64,000 bases of DNA from NCBI RefSeq assembly GCF_003363135.1, contig NZ_QRBB01000001.1:1054001-1118000 (forward strand), read 5' to 3'. A program made the position numbers and the translations under genes. Shown here in pieces: positions 9,450 to 17,471 of the stretch. Each line of letters opens with the position of its first letter. The first letter of the stretch is position 1. Source of the DNA: Alteriqipengyuania lutimaris. Its GTDB lineage: Bacteria > Pseudomonadota > Alphaproteobacteria > Sphingomonadales > Sphingomonadaceae. The notes below the pieces were generated by a model. It worked only from the letters and a program-made list of their open reading frames with translations. It was not told where the DNA came from and made no database searches.

Positions 9450-10223
9450 ATGGACGACTCCCGCGGATTTTCGGATGCCACGACCCGGCCGAGCGTGCCG
9501 GTGCTCGCCGCGATCGTGCTGCTCCATGTCCTGCTGTTCTACGGCCTGATCCGGGCGCTCGCGCCCGATCTGGTGAGCGAGGCGATCGGCCCGCAGATTT
9601 CCGCCTTCGATGTCGATAGGCCCCGGCCGCCGCCATCGCCCACGCCCACCCCGACACAGGAGGCTGCGCCTGCGCAGGCGGCAGGCCCGCCCGAGGATGC
9701 TGCGGGGGAAGAGGGCGATCCGGGCGAACGCTCCACGGCGCGCGCCGTCTCCGCGCCCGAGCCGCCGATCCCGCTGCCCAGCCGCAGCGCCGCACCGCGC
9801 GCGCCCTCGACCGGCAGTGCCAACCAGTCGGGCGCCGCCGACAGCGGCGATGGCACGGGCGCACAGGGCCAGGGGACGGGCACGGGCGCGGGCGGCGAAG
9901 GGCAGGGCGGCGGAGGCGGCGGCGTTGCTACGCAGCCGAGCCTGACCCGCTCGATCAGCGACGTCTCCGCCTTTCCGATCCCACCCGGCGGGCGCGAGGC
10001 GCGGGTGGGCACGCGCACGATCGTGAGCCTCGACGTGTCGGCGCAAGGCCGCGTGACCGGCTGCCGCATCTATCGCTCGAGCGGTTTTCCCGCGAGCGAT
10101 GCCAAGGTCTGCGAACTTGCCTACGACCAGATCAGATTCGAACCCGCGCGCGATCGTGCGGGCAATCCGGTGCCCGCGCGCTTCCTCTACCAGCAGGAAT
10201 ATTTCGAACGCGGCAACCGCTAG
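9450..10223 (+). CDS. TonB-family energy-transducing protein
   Basis: A 257-residue protein with TonB topology. It has a short cytoplasmic N-terminus, one transmembrane helix at about residues 18-39, a Pro-rich then Gly-rich periplasmic linker (about 50-165), and a C-terminal TonB domain (about 180-255) with the SLDVSAQGRVTGCRIYRSSG core. TonB links the proton motive force sensed by ExbB/ExbD to outer-membrane receptors. No exbB or exbD is next to it. The position right after a large TonB-dependent receptor suggests a dedicated partner. The start is ATG 9450. It converges on the phytochrome gene with a 9-bp gap. Confidence 0.85.
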   Translation: MDDSRGFSDATTRPSVPVLAAIVLLHVLLFYGLIRALAPDLVSEAIGPQISAFDVDRPRPPPSPTPTPTQEAAPAQAAGPPEDAAGEEGDPGERSTARAVSAPEPPIPLPSRSAAPRAPSTGSANQSGAADSGDGTGAQGQGTGTGAGGEGQGGGGGGVATQPSLTRSISDVSAFPIPPGGREARVGTRTIVSLDVSAQGRVTGCRIYRSSGFPASDAKVCELAYDQIRFEPARDRAGNPVPARFLYQQEYFERGNR

Positions 10224-10232
10224 CGGGGTGGC

Positions 10233-12791
10233 TCAGGCGTCGTCGCCGGCGAGCGCCTTGCCCAGATCCGCCTTGTCGTAGGGTTTCTTGAGGATCGCGC
10301 GCGCGCCCAGTTCCTCGAAACGGACTTCCTTGGCGCTGTAACCGGTCGCGAGGACGAAGGGCACGCCGGTGCGGGCCAGTTCGCGCGCCACCGGTTCGCT
10401 CGATTCCTCGCCGAGGTTGAAATCGAGCACCGCGAAATCGGGCCGGTCCTTCTCGATCGCACGCAGCGCTTGCGTTACACTGCCGGAAACCAGGACGTCC
10501 TCGACGCCGAGCTCGCGCAGCATTTCCTCCGTATCGAGCGCGATGATCATGTTGTCCTCGATCAGGAGCACGCGCTTGGGGATGCTGCCGGGGCTGCCGC
10601 TACCGGGTCCGCCATCGGTATGTTCCACATGGCTGGTCATTTCGTGATCCTTTTCCGCTTCCTCCAGGAAGCGCGCAGGCACGACGAAGCGCGCCTCCAG
10701 TCCGCCCACTGCGAAATTGACATCGGCCTCCCCGTGCAGCTCGTGCGGGATCGACTTTTCGATGATGGTGGTGCCGAAACCGCGCCGACTGGGCGCCTGG
10801 ACCGGCGGCCCGCCGCGCTCCCTCCAGCCGAGGATCAGGTCGCGGTCGTCGTTGCGCTCGAGCGTGATCAGCAGGTCGCCGGAATTGTCCGAAAGGCTGC
10901 CGTATTTCGCCGAATTGGTGACCATCTCGTGCAACACCAGCGCCAGCACCGTATAGGCCTGCGGAACGATCAGGACGTCGTGCCCCTCGACCGCGAGGCG
11001 CGCGGTCTTCGAACCCAGATAGGCCTCGGCCTCCTCCTCGAGCAGCTTCTTGAGCGAGGTCGGGCCCCAATTGTCGCGCGTGAGGTTGTCGTGCGCGGCC
11101 GCCAGCGCGCCGATCCGGCCGCCGATCAGCTTGGTCAGCGTGGCCGCATCGCCGGTTTCGTGCCGCGACTGGTTCACGAGGCCGCGGATGAGATTGAGGA
11201 TGTTGCGCACGCGGTGGTTGAGCTCCGCGATCAGCAGGTCCTGCTGCTCGTTCGCGCGCTTGCGATCCTGCGCAGCGGCGTCGGTCAGGCGCAGGATCAC
11301 TTCCAGCAGCGTGATCCGCAGCGTTTCCGCAAGATCGCGCTCGGGCTGGGTCCAGTCGGCGCTGCGCCCCTCGACCGTCTGCTGCCATGCGGCAAAGCTC
11401 TTGCGCGGGGTCAGGCGGTCACCCTGCGGGCCCGCTTCGACGGGTTTTTCGGGATTGCCCGCCCAAGTGATCACCTGCTTGAGCTCGCGCCGCCACAGCA
11501 CGAAGAAATCGCGCGGGCTGCGCGATACGGGAATGATCATCGCACCCGCGGCGCGCGAATCGAAGGCGCTCGCTGCGTCGATCTCCTGCGCCAGCGCATT
11601 GGTGGCGAGGATCTTGCCCGCCGGCCCGGAGCGCAGCGCGGGGACGATCGCGGCGAATTCCTCCTCGCTCGGCGCGTGGCCGGTCGCGACATATTCGCCG
11701 TCGATGAAGATGCTCGCGCCGTCGTGCGGGATCGATTCGCCGATCGAGGCGCCGACCTGGGTCAGCGTGTCGCGCAGCGAGGCGCCTTCGGCGAGGCGGG
11801 TCATCAGCCGCTCGTGCAGGCTCTGCCCCAGCGCGCGGCGCGCCTCGCCCTGATCGTGCAGCGCGCGGTCGAGCGTCAGCGAGAAGATCTGCGAGAAGAC
11901 TTCGGCGGCGGTGCGGTTCGAGAATGCGAGCGCGCGCGGGCGATAGTGGTGGCACGCGAACAGGCCCCACAGGCGCCCACGCACGATGATCGAGATCGAA
12001 AGCGAAGCACGCACGCCCATGTTGCGCAGATATTCGATATGGATCGGCGACACCGAACGCAGCGTGGAGAGGCTGAGATCGATCGGCTCGCCCCCGAACT
12101 GCTTGCCGGGCACGATCGGAACCGGCGTGTCCGTCACGTCGGCGATGATCCGCAGGCGATTGCGCAGGTAGAGCTCGCGCGCCTGCTGGGGAATGTCGCT
12201 CTTGGGATAGCGCAGGCCCGAATAGCTATCGACTTCCTTCTCGCGCGCTTCCGCCACCACTTCGCCCGACCCGTCGGGGTGGAAGCGGTAGACCATCACC
12301 CGGTCGAACTCGAGCAGCGCTTTCAGGCGCTTTGCGGCCGCTTGGCACAGGTCGTCGACATTGCCGATGGCATCGAGGCCGGCCATCATCGGGCGGATCG
12401 ATGCGATGTGGTTGCCGAAGCCCGCCGGATCGTGCCGCTCGAACTCGAGCACCAGCTGGCCACCGCTGCGGTGGACCGAACAGTCGAAACGCTCGGAGGA
12501 ATTTGCGTCGAGCGCGATCGAGAACAGCCGTTCGGTATCGTCGGGTTCGGCCAGCCGGTTCGCCGCCTCGCGTAGCGCGGCAAGCGTTTCGGCGGGCAGG
12601 AGCAGATCGAACTGCTCTCCCTGTGCGATCCGCTCCAGACCCAGGAATTCGGCCGCGTTGGCAGAATGATGCGCGATGAAGAAGTCGGACGAGACGACCA
12701 GCATCGCGCCGAAAGGCTGGATATGCCCGAGCTGGTGGATCGGCTCGCGATCGCAGCTCGTTAGATCGACTTGCATCTCGGCAGCGCTCAT
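10233..12791 (-). CDS. Bacteriophytochrome: PAS-GAF-PHY photosensor, HWE histidine kinase, C-terminal receiver
   Basis: An 852-residue red/far-red light sensor kinase. Cys13, in the N-terminal PAS-2 domain, is positioned to bind biliverdin. The GAF domain holds SDIPQQAR (198-205, the DIP motif) and a conserved His251. The PHY domain spans about 325-505, with VLWRREL (431-437) and the tongue motif PRKSF (462-466). The kinase has the phospho-acceptor His526 in LNHRVRN, an N-box His621/Asn626 and the WRE triplet (656-658) that defines HWE kinases. A receiver domain (about 738-848, Asp790, Lys836) is fused at the end. The ATGA overlap with the heme oxygenase upstream means pigment synthesis and apoprotein are coupled. 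HWE kinases often feed the general stress response; that output is inference here. Confidence 0.95.
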   Translation of the reverse strand: MSAAEMQVDLTSCDREPIHQLGHIQPFGAMLVVSSDFFIAHHSANAAEFLGLERIAQGEQFDLLLPAETLAALREAANRLAEPDDTERLFSIALDANSSERFDCSVHRSGGQLVLEFERHDPAGFGNHIASIRPMMAGLDAIGNVDDLCQAAAKRLKALLEFDRVMVYRFHPDGSGEVVAEAREKEVDSYSGLRYPKSDIPQQARELYLRNRLRIIADVTDTPVPIVPGKQFGGEPIDLSLSTLRSVSPIHIEYLRNMGVRASLSISIIVRGRLWGLFACHHYRPRALAFSNRTAAEVFSQIFSLTLDRALHDQGEARRALGQSLHERLMTRLAEGASLRDTLTQVGASIGESIPHDGASIFIDGEYVATGHAPSEEEFAAIVPALRSGPAGKILATNALAQEIDAASAFDSRAAGAMIIPVSRSPRDFFVLWRRELKQVITWAGNPEKPVEAGPQGDRLTPRKSFAAWQQTVEGRSADWTQPERDLAETLRITLLEVILRLTDAAAQDRKRANEQQDLLIAELNHRVRNILNLIRGLVNQSRHETGDAATLTKLIGGRIGALAAAHDNLTRDNWGPTSLKKLLEEEAEAYLGSKTARLAVEGHDVLIVPQAYTVLALVLHEMVTNSAKYGSLSDNSGDLLITLERNDDRDLILGWRERGGPPVQAPSRRGFGTTIIEKSIPHELHGEADVNFAVGGLEARFVVPARFLEEAEKDHEMTSHVEHTDGGPGSGSPGSIPKRVLLIEDNMIIALDTEEMLRELGVEDVLVSGSVTQALRAIEKDRPDFAVLDFNLGEESSEPVARELARTGVPFVLATGYSAKEVRFEELGARAILKKPYDKADLGKALAGDDA

Positions 12792-13351
12792 GCCGCGACC
12801 TTATCGAGCTGCTGCCGGGCTTCGGCCATGAAATGGTCGAACACCGCCGTCGCCGTGCGTTCGGCGCCTGGGTTCACGTCGATCGCTTCGAGCAGCGGGC
12901 GCAGCGCCTTGAAATAGGCGGGCATCGCGCTGTCGCGCAGGAACGCCATCGGCCAGCCGGACGGCGCACGCGCGGAAAGATCGCGCTCCATCATCCGGTT
13001 GCCGAGCGAGGATCCCGCCAGCACCCATGCCGCGCCGAGCCATGCGACCGGGCCTTCGTCACCATGCGCGAAGGCGGGCGTGGTGCGGAGCGGCGCATGG
13101 CCGAGATCGGAGATATCTCGCTCTAGGGCTGCGGCCTGCGAAGGCGGCATCCACTCGGGCGGGCAGTAACGCGCAAGCCACGTCTCCACCCCCGCGCGCG
13201 CGCGCGCCTGGACCGTCAGGAAACGCACGTAATCCTCCCGCTCCGCGAGGTCGAGACGACCCAGCGCGGTGTCGAGCGATTGATGATGATCCTGTGTGGC
13301 GGCGCGCAATTTCGCGCGCAGCGCGGGTGCATGGTCGCACCTGGCAGACAT
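12788..13351 (-). CDS. bphO: Biliverdin-producing heme oxygenase (BphO type)
   Basis: A 187-residue heme oxygenase-like protein that would open heme to biliverdin IX-alpha, CO and iron, supplying the chromophore of the phytochrome encoded next. Visible features are the N-terminal helix with the probable proximal histidine in TQDHHQSLD (about residue 21-22) and the distal helix with GSSLGNRMMER (about 115-125). The length is typical of bacterial BphO. I chose ATG 13351 because AGAGGAA lies at ribosome-binding distance; a TTG lies further upstream at 13378. It overlaps the phytochrome start by 4 bp, forming a two-gene operon. Sequence identity in this family is low, so the call leans partly on context. 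Confidence 0.88.
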   Translation of the reverse strand: MSARCDHAPALRAKLRAATQDHHQSLDTALGRLDLAEREDYVRFLTVQARARAGVETWLARYCPPEWMPPSQAAALERDISDLGHAPLRTTPAFAHGDEGPVAWLGAAWVLAGSSLGNRMMERDLSARAPSGWPMAFLRDSAMPAYFKALRPLLEAIDVNPGAERTATAVFDHFMAEARQQLDKVAA

Positions 13352-13467
13352 TCGCGCGTTCCTCTTTAACCGACCCAAAACCTAGCTCCGCGGCACCACT
13401 CGCGAAAGCCCATAAATAGCAAGAAGGCCCTAAAGAGACGTAAGTTCCGCCAGTAACAATTATCAAG

Positions 13468-13794
13468 TCAGGATTTTGTGCCCCGATCACTGTCGGGCCC
13501 GGAAAGAAGCCTGGTGCCCTTGTCAGCCACCGCCGCCGCGATGAGCGGCTTGAAGAAGGACAGCATCGGCGGAAGGTCGAGGTCGACGATCACCTGTTTT
13601 TCCTCGATCTCGATCGCGACGCGCACCGTCTGGCCCACCGCGGTGACGGCCAGCTTCATGCAGTCCTCGCTGGGCCATTCGGACGACATCTCCGCCGCGC
13701 CGCCGGGCATGTGCTCGGGCAGTTCGGGCATCCGCTCGCGCAGGCGGCGGCGGACCTCTTCCTTCGGCAGGTCGTGCTTGATCGGAACGCGCAT
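13468..13794 (-). CDS. Polyhydroxyalkanoic acid system family protein
   Basis: A small soluble protein of 108 residues that fits the PHA_gran_rgn family, proteins found with polyhydroxyalkanoate synthesis and granule genes. The typical parts are IKHDLPKEEVRRRL at the start and the central beta strand pattern around VTAVGQTVRVAIEIEEKQVIVDLDLP. Its molecular role is not established, and no phaC or phasin gene is in the window. Its start overlaps the stop of the upstream membrane protein by 1 bp, so it belongs to the TelA/XpaC operon. Confidence 0.8.
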   Translation of the reverse strand: MRVPIKHDLPKEEVRRRLRERMPELPEHMPGGAAEMSSEWPSEDCMKLAVTAVGQTVRVAIEIEEKQVIVDLDLPPMLSFFKPLIAAAVADKGTRLLSGPDSDRGTKS

Positions 13795-14552
13795 CAGCCT
13801 TGCGCCGCCCCGTCGGCGCCGGACGCCGCGCCATCGCCGTAGCGATAGCCGAGATAGCGGGTCTGCACGGCAAGGTCGTCGAGCGCGCCGTCGGCGATCT
13901 TGCGATTGATCGCGTCGATCTCGCCGCTGATCTTGCTCAGGCCTTCGATCAGCCGCTCGTCCGCGGTCGCCCCGACATGCTCCTGGTGCCGCATGGCGGC
14001 GGGGACGCGGGTGTAGGACTGGACCATTTCGGGCAGCGTCTCGCCCACCAGTTCGCGGATGTCGCGGATCGCGTCATGGCCCGCAGGCGCGGTTTCGAGC
14101 TGCTGACCCAGAATGTCGAGCTTTACGCCGAGGTCGTCGACCAGCTGCACCGCGGGCGCGGGCAGGGCGGGGCGCTGCTGCTCCAGCCACAATTCGGTGC
14201 GCGCCACCATCTGGCGCGGGGTGCCCTTGTTGAGATCGCCCGCCTGCGGGATCGAGATGCGCGGATAGACCGAGAAGATGCCCGCTGCCGCGATCAGCGC
14301 GAAGAACGTCAGCACGATGCCGAGGAAACCGATCCCGTCGATCACGAGGCCCGTGAGGATTGCTATGGCGAAGATCGCCACCGCCGCGATGGCGATGTTG
14401 CGCAGTTTCTTCAGCCGGTGGCGATTGCGCACCGCCGCCGACTCGCGTCCGATCGGGGCGACCCGGCGATGGCGGCCGCCGACCCGGTTGTCGATCAGCA
14501 GCTGGCGGCTGTCGCTGAGCAATCGCTCGCTGTCTCGGGTCAGGTCGTTCAT
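13794..14552 (-). CDS. XpaC-like membrane protein (5-bromo-4-chloroindolyl phosphate hydrolysis family)
   Basis: A 252-residue protein with a basic N-terminus, two adjacent transmembrane helices at about 51-95 and a helical cytoplasmic C-terminal half. This layout, and its position directly after a TelA gene (9-bp gap), match XpaC, the usual partner of TelA. XpaC/TelA pairs are linked to tellurite or toxic-anion resistance and envelope stress, but the mechanism is not known. The assignment rests mainly on topology and context, so another small helical membrane protein is possible. Confidence 0.7.
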   Translation of the reverse strand: MNDLTRDSERLLSDSRQLLIDNRVGGRHRRVAPIGRESAAVRNRHRLKKLRNIAIAAVAIFAIAILTGLVIDGIGFLGIVLTFFALIAAAGIFSVYPRISIPQAGDLNKGTPRQMVARTELWLEQQRPALPAPAVQLVDDLGVKLDILGQQLETAPAGHDAIRDIRELVGETLPEMVQSYTRVPAAMRHQEHVGATADERLIEGLSKISGEIDAINRKIADGALDDLAVQTRYLGYRYGDGAASGADGAAQG

Positions 14553-14561
14553 TGCGTCGCC

Positions 14562-15761
14562 TTACCCCTCCAGCTTGAGCAGCGATTCTTCGGAGGCGTC
14601 GATCTGCGCCTGGGCCTGCGCCTGGCTTTCGGCCCGCGCGATGTATTCCTTCGACTTCTCGACCTCGCCCGACAGCGTGTCGACCGTCTGCTTCATCGAA
14701 TCGAGCGCCTTCAATTTGAACGTGTCGACCTCGTCCATCGTGGCGTAGATGTTCTGGAAGGCGCGCTGCAGCGTTTCCATCGGGATGGTGCTGGCGGCGG
14801 CCTGGCGGTGGATCTCGCCGGTCTGTTCGCGCAGCAGCTTGCCGGTCGAATCGATGATTCCGGCGGTGGTGTCGTTCAAGGCGGTGATCTGCTTCAGGAC
14901 CAGCCGCTGGTTAGTCATCGCCTCGGCCACGGTCACCGCGGTGCGCAGCGCGCTGACGGTGGTGGTGCTCGCGCGGTCGACGCCCTTCACCAGCTCGACA
15001 TTGTTCTTCTTGACCAGATCGAGCGCGAGGTAGCCCTGCACGCTCACCGCCATCTGCGTCAGCAGGTCCTGCGTGCGCTGGCGGACGTAGAACAGCGCGG
15101 TCTCGCGGATCGCCTTGGCCTTGGCCGGATCGGTCGCGTCGAGCTCGTTCGCCTTTTCCTCCAGCTTCGCATCGAGCGTCTTGGAGATGTGGATCATCTG
15201 TTCGAGGCTGCCCATCGCCTCCCACAGCTTTTGCCGTTCGACATCGATCGCCGCATTGTCCTTCTGCAGTTCGGTGCGTCCGGAATGGAGCTTGTCGAGC
15301 ACCGCCTGGATGTGGCTCTGCGCGCTCTGGTAGCTGCGGAAATAGCTTTTGAGGCTGTTGCGGAAGGGCAGCTTGGAGAGGATCCCGCTCTTGCCACGCT
15401 TCGCCGGGTCGAGCTCTTCCACCGTGCTGCGCAGTTCGGCGAGGTTTGCGCCCACGCCCTGGTCGCGGTCCATCGCGCGGATCGGGCGGTCGAGGAAGCG
15501 GTTCGAATGGCTCGCCGCCGCCGCGATTTCCTTGCGCCCCATGTTGGAGATTTCGTCCACGCGCTTGCTGAAGGCGGGCGACTGCGTGTCGTGCGCCAGC
15601 AGGTCGGCGACGAAGCTGTCGACCTTGCTGTCGAGCTCGCTCTTCTTGCCCTCGTCGACCGGGACCAGCCCGACCGCCTGCTCCACATCCACGCTCGGGA
15701 TGGGTTCGGGCGGGGTCAGGTTCAGCGCGGTTGCGGTCGCGGTTTCGGTCTGCGTGGCCAT
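14562..15761 (-). CDS. TelA-family toxic anion resistance protein
   Basis: A soluble, strongly helical protein of 399 residues that matches the TelA family (tellurite/toxic-anion resistance). Recognisable stretches are FLDRPIRAMD near residue 90, the long coiled-coil centre, and KLWEAMGSLEQMI near 185 followed by ETALFYVRQRTQDLLTQMAV near 225. It probably works with the XpaC-like membrane protein encoded downstream. ATG 15761 is chosen over an alternative 20 codons upstream because that alternative would start at the predicted -35 box. A good sigma-70 promoter (15793-15821) precedes it. Confidence 0.9.
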   Translation of the reverse strand: MATQTETATATALNLTPPEPIPSVDVEQAVGLVPVDEGKKSELDSKVDSFVADLLAHDTQSPAFSKRVDEISNMGRKEIAAAASHSNRFLDRPIRAMDRDQGVGANLAELRSTVEELDPAKRGKSGILSKLPFRNSLKSYFRSYQSAQSHIQAVLDKLHSGRTELQKDNAAIDVERQKLWEAMGSLEQMIHISKTLDAKLEEKANELDATDPAKAKAIRETALFYVRQRTQDLLTQMAVSVQGYLALDLVKKNNVELVKGVDRASTTTVSALRTAVTVAEAMTNQRLVLKQITALNDTTAGIIDSTGKLLREQTGEIHRQAAASTIPMETLQRAFQNIYATMDEVDTFKLKALDSMKQTVDTLSGEVEKSKEYIARAESQAQAQAQIDASEESLLKLEG

Positions 15762-15792
15762 GCCGGTCAAAATCCTTTTTGGTCCTGTGACT

Positions 15793-15821
15793 GTATTAGT
15801 CGCACAAGACACGTGTTTCAA
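15793..15821 (-). promoter_or_regulatory. Sigma-70-type promoter of the telA operon
   Basis: On the minus strand TTGAAA (15816-15821) and TAATAC (15793-15798) are 17 bp apart. Both boxes are near consensus, and transcription would start about 25 nt before ATG 15761. Confidence 0.6.
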
Positions 15822-15824
15822 GTT

Positions 15825-15853
15825 TTGGCACCTGCCACTTTCCGCGATAAAGC
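15825..15853 (+). promoter_or_regulatory. Candidate promoter of the DUF389 gene, possibly giving a leaderless mRNA
   Basis: TTGGCA (15825-15830) and TAAAGC (15848-15853) are 17 bp apart. The expected start point, about 7 nt after the -10 box, falls on the ATG at 15860, and no ribosome-binding site is seen before that ATG. Confidence 0.3.
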
Positions 15854-15859
15854 CCGCCT

Positions 15860-17434
15860 ATGCAAACCCCTTCGAGCGCGCCGGAAAACAGCGGCGCAGA
15901 TGTTTCCGACGGATCGTCCGACCCGGCTGCCGTGCAGCGACGGCGGATCGGTATCGATTACGTGGTCACCGCCTTCACCCGGTGGTGGACGATCGAGGTC
16001 TCCGGAACGGTCGACCAGGCCGCGGTGATCGAGAAACGCCGCGCCGAATGCGAGCTGACCGCGCGCTATGTCCTGATGGTGTGCATGTCCGCCGGGATCG
16101 CGATCCTCGGCATGCTGCTGTCATCGCCTGCGGTCGTCATCGGCGCCATGCTCATCGCGCCGCTGATGGATCCGATCATGGGCGTCGGTTTCGCGCTGGC
16201 GGTGGGCGATTTCTCGTGGTTGCGGCGCGCGGTCCGATCGCTGGTGCTGGGCGTCGTGCTGGCGATCCTGGTCTGCGCCGCGCTGGTCGTCTTCTCGCCG
16301 ATCCAGATCGTCACGCCCGAGATCGCCTCACGCACGCAGCCCAACCTGTTCGACCTGATGGTGGCGATCTTCTCGGCCATTGCGGGCGCCTATGCGGTGA
16401 TCCGGGGGCGCGAGGGGACCATCGTGGGCGTGGCGATCGCGACCGCCTTGATGCCGCCGCTGGCCGCGGTCGGATACGGTCTCGCCACGCTCAACATGAC
16501 GGTCTTTTCGGGCGCGCTGCTGCTGTTCGTGACCAACCTCACCGCCATTGCGCTCACCGCGACCGCGATGGCGCGCGGCTACGGCTTCAGCACCAGACTG
16601 ACCGAGAAGCAGAGCCAGCTGCAGGCCTTCCTGATCTTCGGCGCCTTCGTGGCGCTGTCGGTGCCGCTGGGCCTCTCGCTCTACCAGATCGGGTGGGAGT
16701 CGCAGGCGGAGCGCACGATCCGCGACAATCTGGTCGACGTGTTCGAGGGCAAGGCGCAGAGCGTGGAGCCGACGGTGAGCTTCGCCGACGACGCGATCAG
16801 CGTCACCGCCGAGGTCTATACCGACACGCTGTACAGCACCGCGCAGGTCGAAGACCGCGCGCGCCGTTCGCTGGAGGCGGCGCTCGGGCGGCCGGTCAGC
16901 GTGCAGATCATGCAGGTCGAAAGCGCCGATGCGGTCGAGGCGCAGCGGCTTCAGCTGCGCGAAGCGAGCCAGCGCGAGGAGGCGACGATGGCGCGCGCGC
17001 GCACGATCGCCCAGCGGCTGGCGATGGTCGCGGGCGTGCCGGACGATGCCGTCACGGTCGACCGGCAGCAGCGCCGCGCACTGGTTGCCGTGCGCCCGAT
17101 CGAAGGCGCGGGCCTTGCCACCTATCGCGAGCTGGAGCGGCGGGTCGATGCGACCGAACCCGAGTGGGATATCCGTATCGAGCCGCCGCTTCGCGCGCTG
17201 CCGCCGATCCCCTTCGACGAGGAGGGCGAACTGACGGGCGAGGGCCGCAGCGCGCTCGGCTTGACGATCTGGGCGCAGCGCCGCGTGGGCATTCCCATCC
17301 GCCTCAGCGGCAGCGAGGCGCAACTGGATGCCGTGCGCGACAGGCTCGCCCGGACCGGCGTCGATTACGAGGAAGAGGTTGCCGGGACCGCCACGGGCGC
17401 GATCGAAACCGCTTGGGCGATCCCGGAAGATTGA
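15860..17434 (+). CDS. DUF389 family membrane protein
   Basis: A 524-residue inner-membrane protein. A hydrophilic stretch of about 70 residues is followed by the DUF389 core (about 70-245) with several transmembrane helices and the family motif SPAVVIGAMLIAPLMDPIMG (about 90-109). The C-terminal half (about 290-524) is a soluble alpha/beta region with repeated beta-alpha units. The function of DUF389 is unknown. It is divergent from telA with only about 100 bp between the starts. The 3' end is unusual: the last codons and the stop are part of three 15-bp tandem repeats, each containing an in-frame TGA. Confidence 0.88.
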   Translation: MQTPSSAPENSGADVSDGSSDPAAVQRRRIGIDYVVTAFTRWWTIEVSGTVDQAAVIEKRRAECELTARYVLMVCMSAGIAILGMLLSSPAVVIGAMLIAPLMDPIMGVGFALAVGDFSWLRRAVRSLVLGVVLAILVCAALVVFSPIQIVTPEIASRTQPNLFDLMVAIFSAIAGAYAVIRGREGTIVGVAIATALMPPLAAVGYGLATLNMTVFSGALLLFVTNLTAIALTATAMARGYGFSTRLTEKQSQLQAFLIFGAFVALSVPLGLSLYQIGWESQAERTIRDNLVDVFEGKAQSVEPTVSFADDAISVTAEVYTDTLYSTAQVEDRARRSLEAALGRPVSVQIMQVESADAVEAQRLQLREASQREEATMARARTIAQRLAMVAGVPDDAVTVDRQQRRALVAVRPIEGAGLATYRELERRVDATEPEWDIRIEPPLRALPPIPFDEEGELTGEGRSALGLTIWAQRRVGIPIRLSGSEAQLDAVRDRLARTGVDYEEEVAGTATGAIETAWAIPED

Positions 17435-17467
17435 CGCCCGGAAGAATGAGGCCCGGAAGAGTGAAGG
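17423..17467 (+). repeat. Three 15-bp tandem repeats spanning the DUF389 stop codon
   Basis: Units 17423-17437, 17438-17452 and 17453-17467 each read CCGGAA-GA(T/A/G)-TGA plus one codon. Fifteen bp is five codons, so the stop codon is repeated in frame three times. The array fills the gap to the convergent ligase gene. Confidence 0.95.
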
Positions 17468-17471
17468 TGGC

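Noticed and set aside
6697..9864. Very long open frame on the minus strand opposite the Oar-like receptor
   Set aside because: It lacks any known domain, runs against a clear receptor gene, and is explained by high GC content and codon bias on the other strand.
15785..15805. Imperfect inverted repeat TGTGACT-GTATT-AGTCGCACA as operator between telA and DUF389
   Set aside because: The arms do not align without an insertion, and it overlaps the telA -10 box, so it is weak evidence of an operator.
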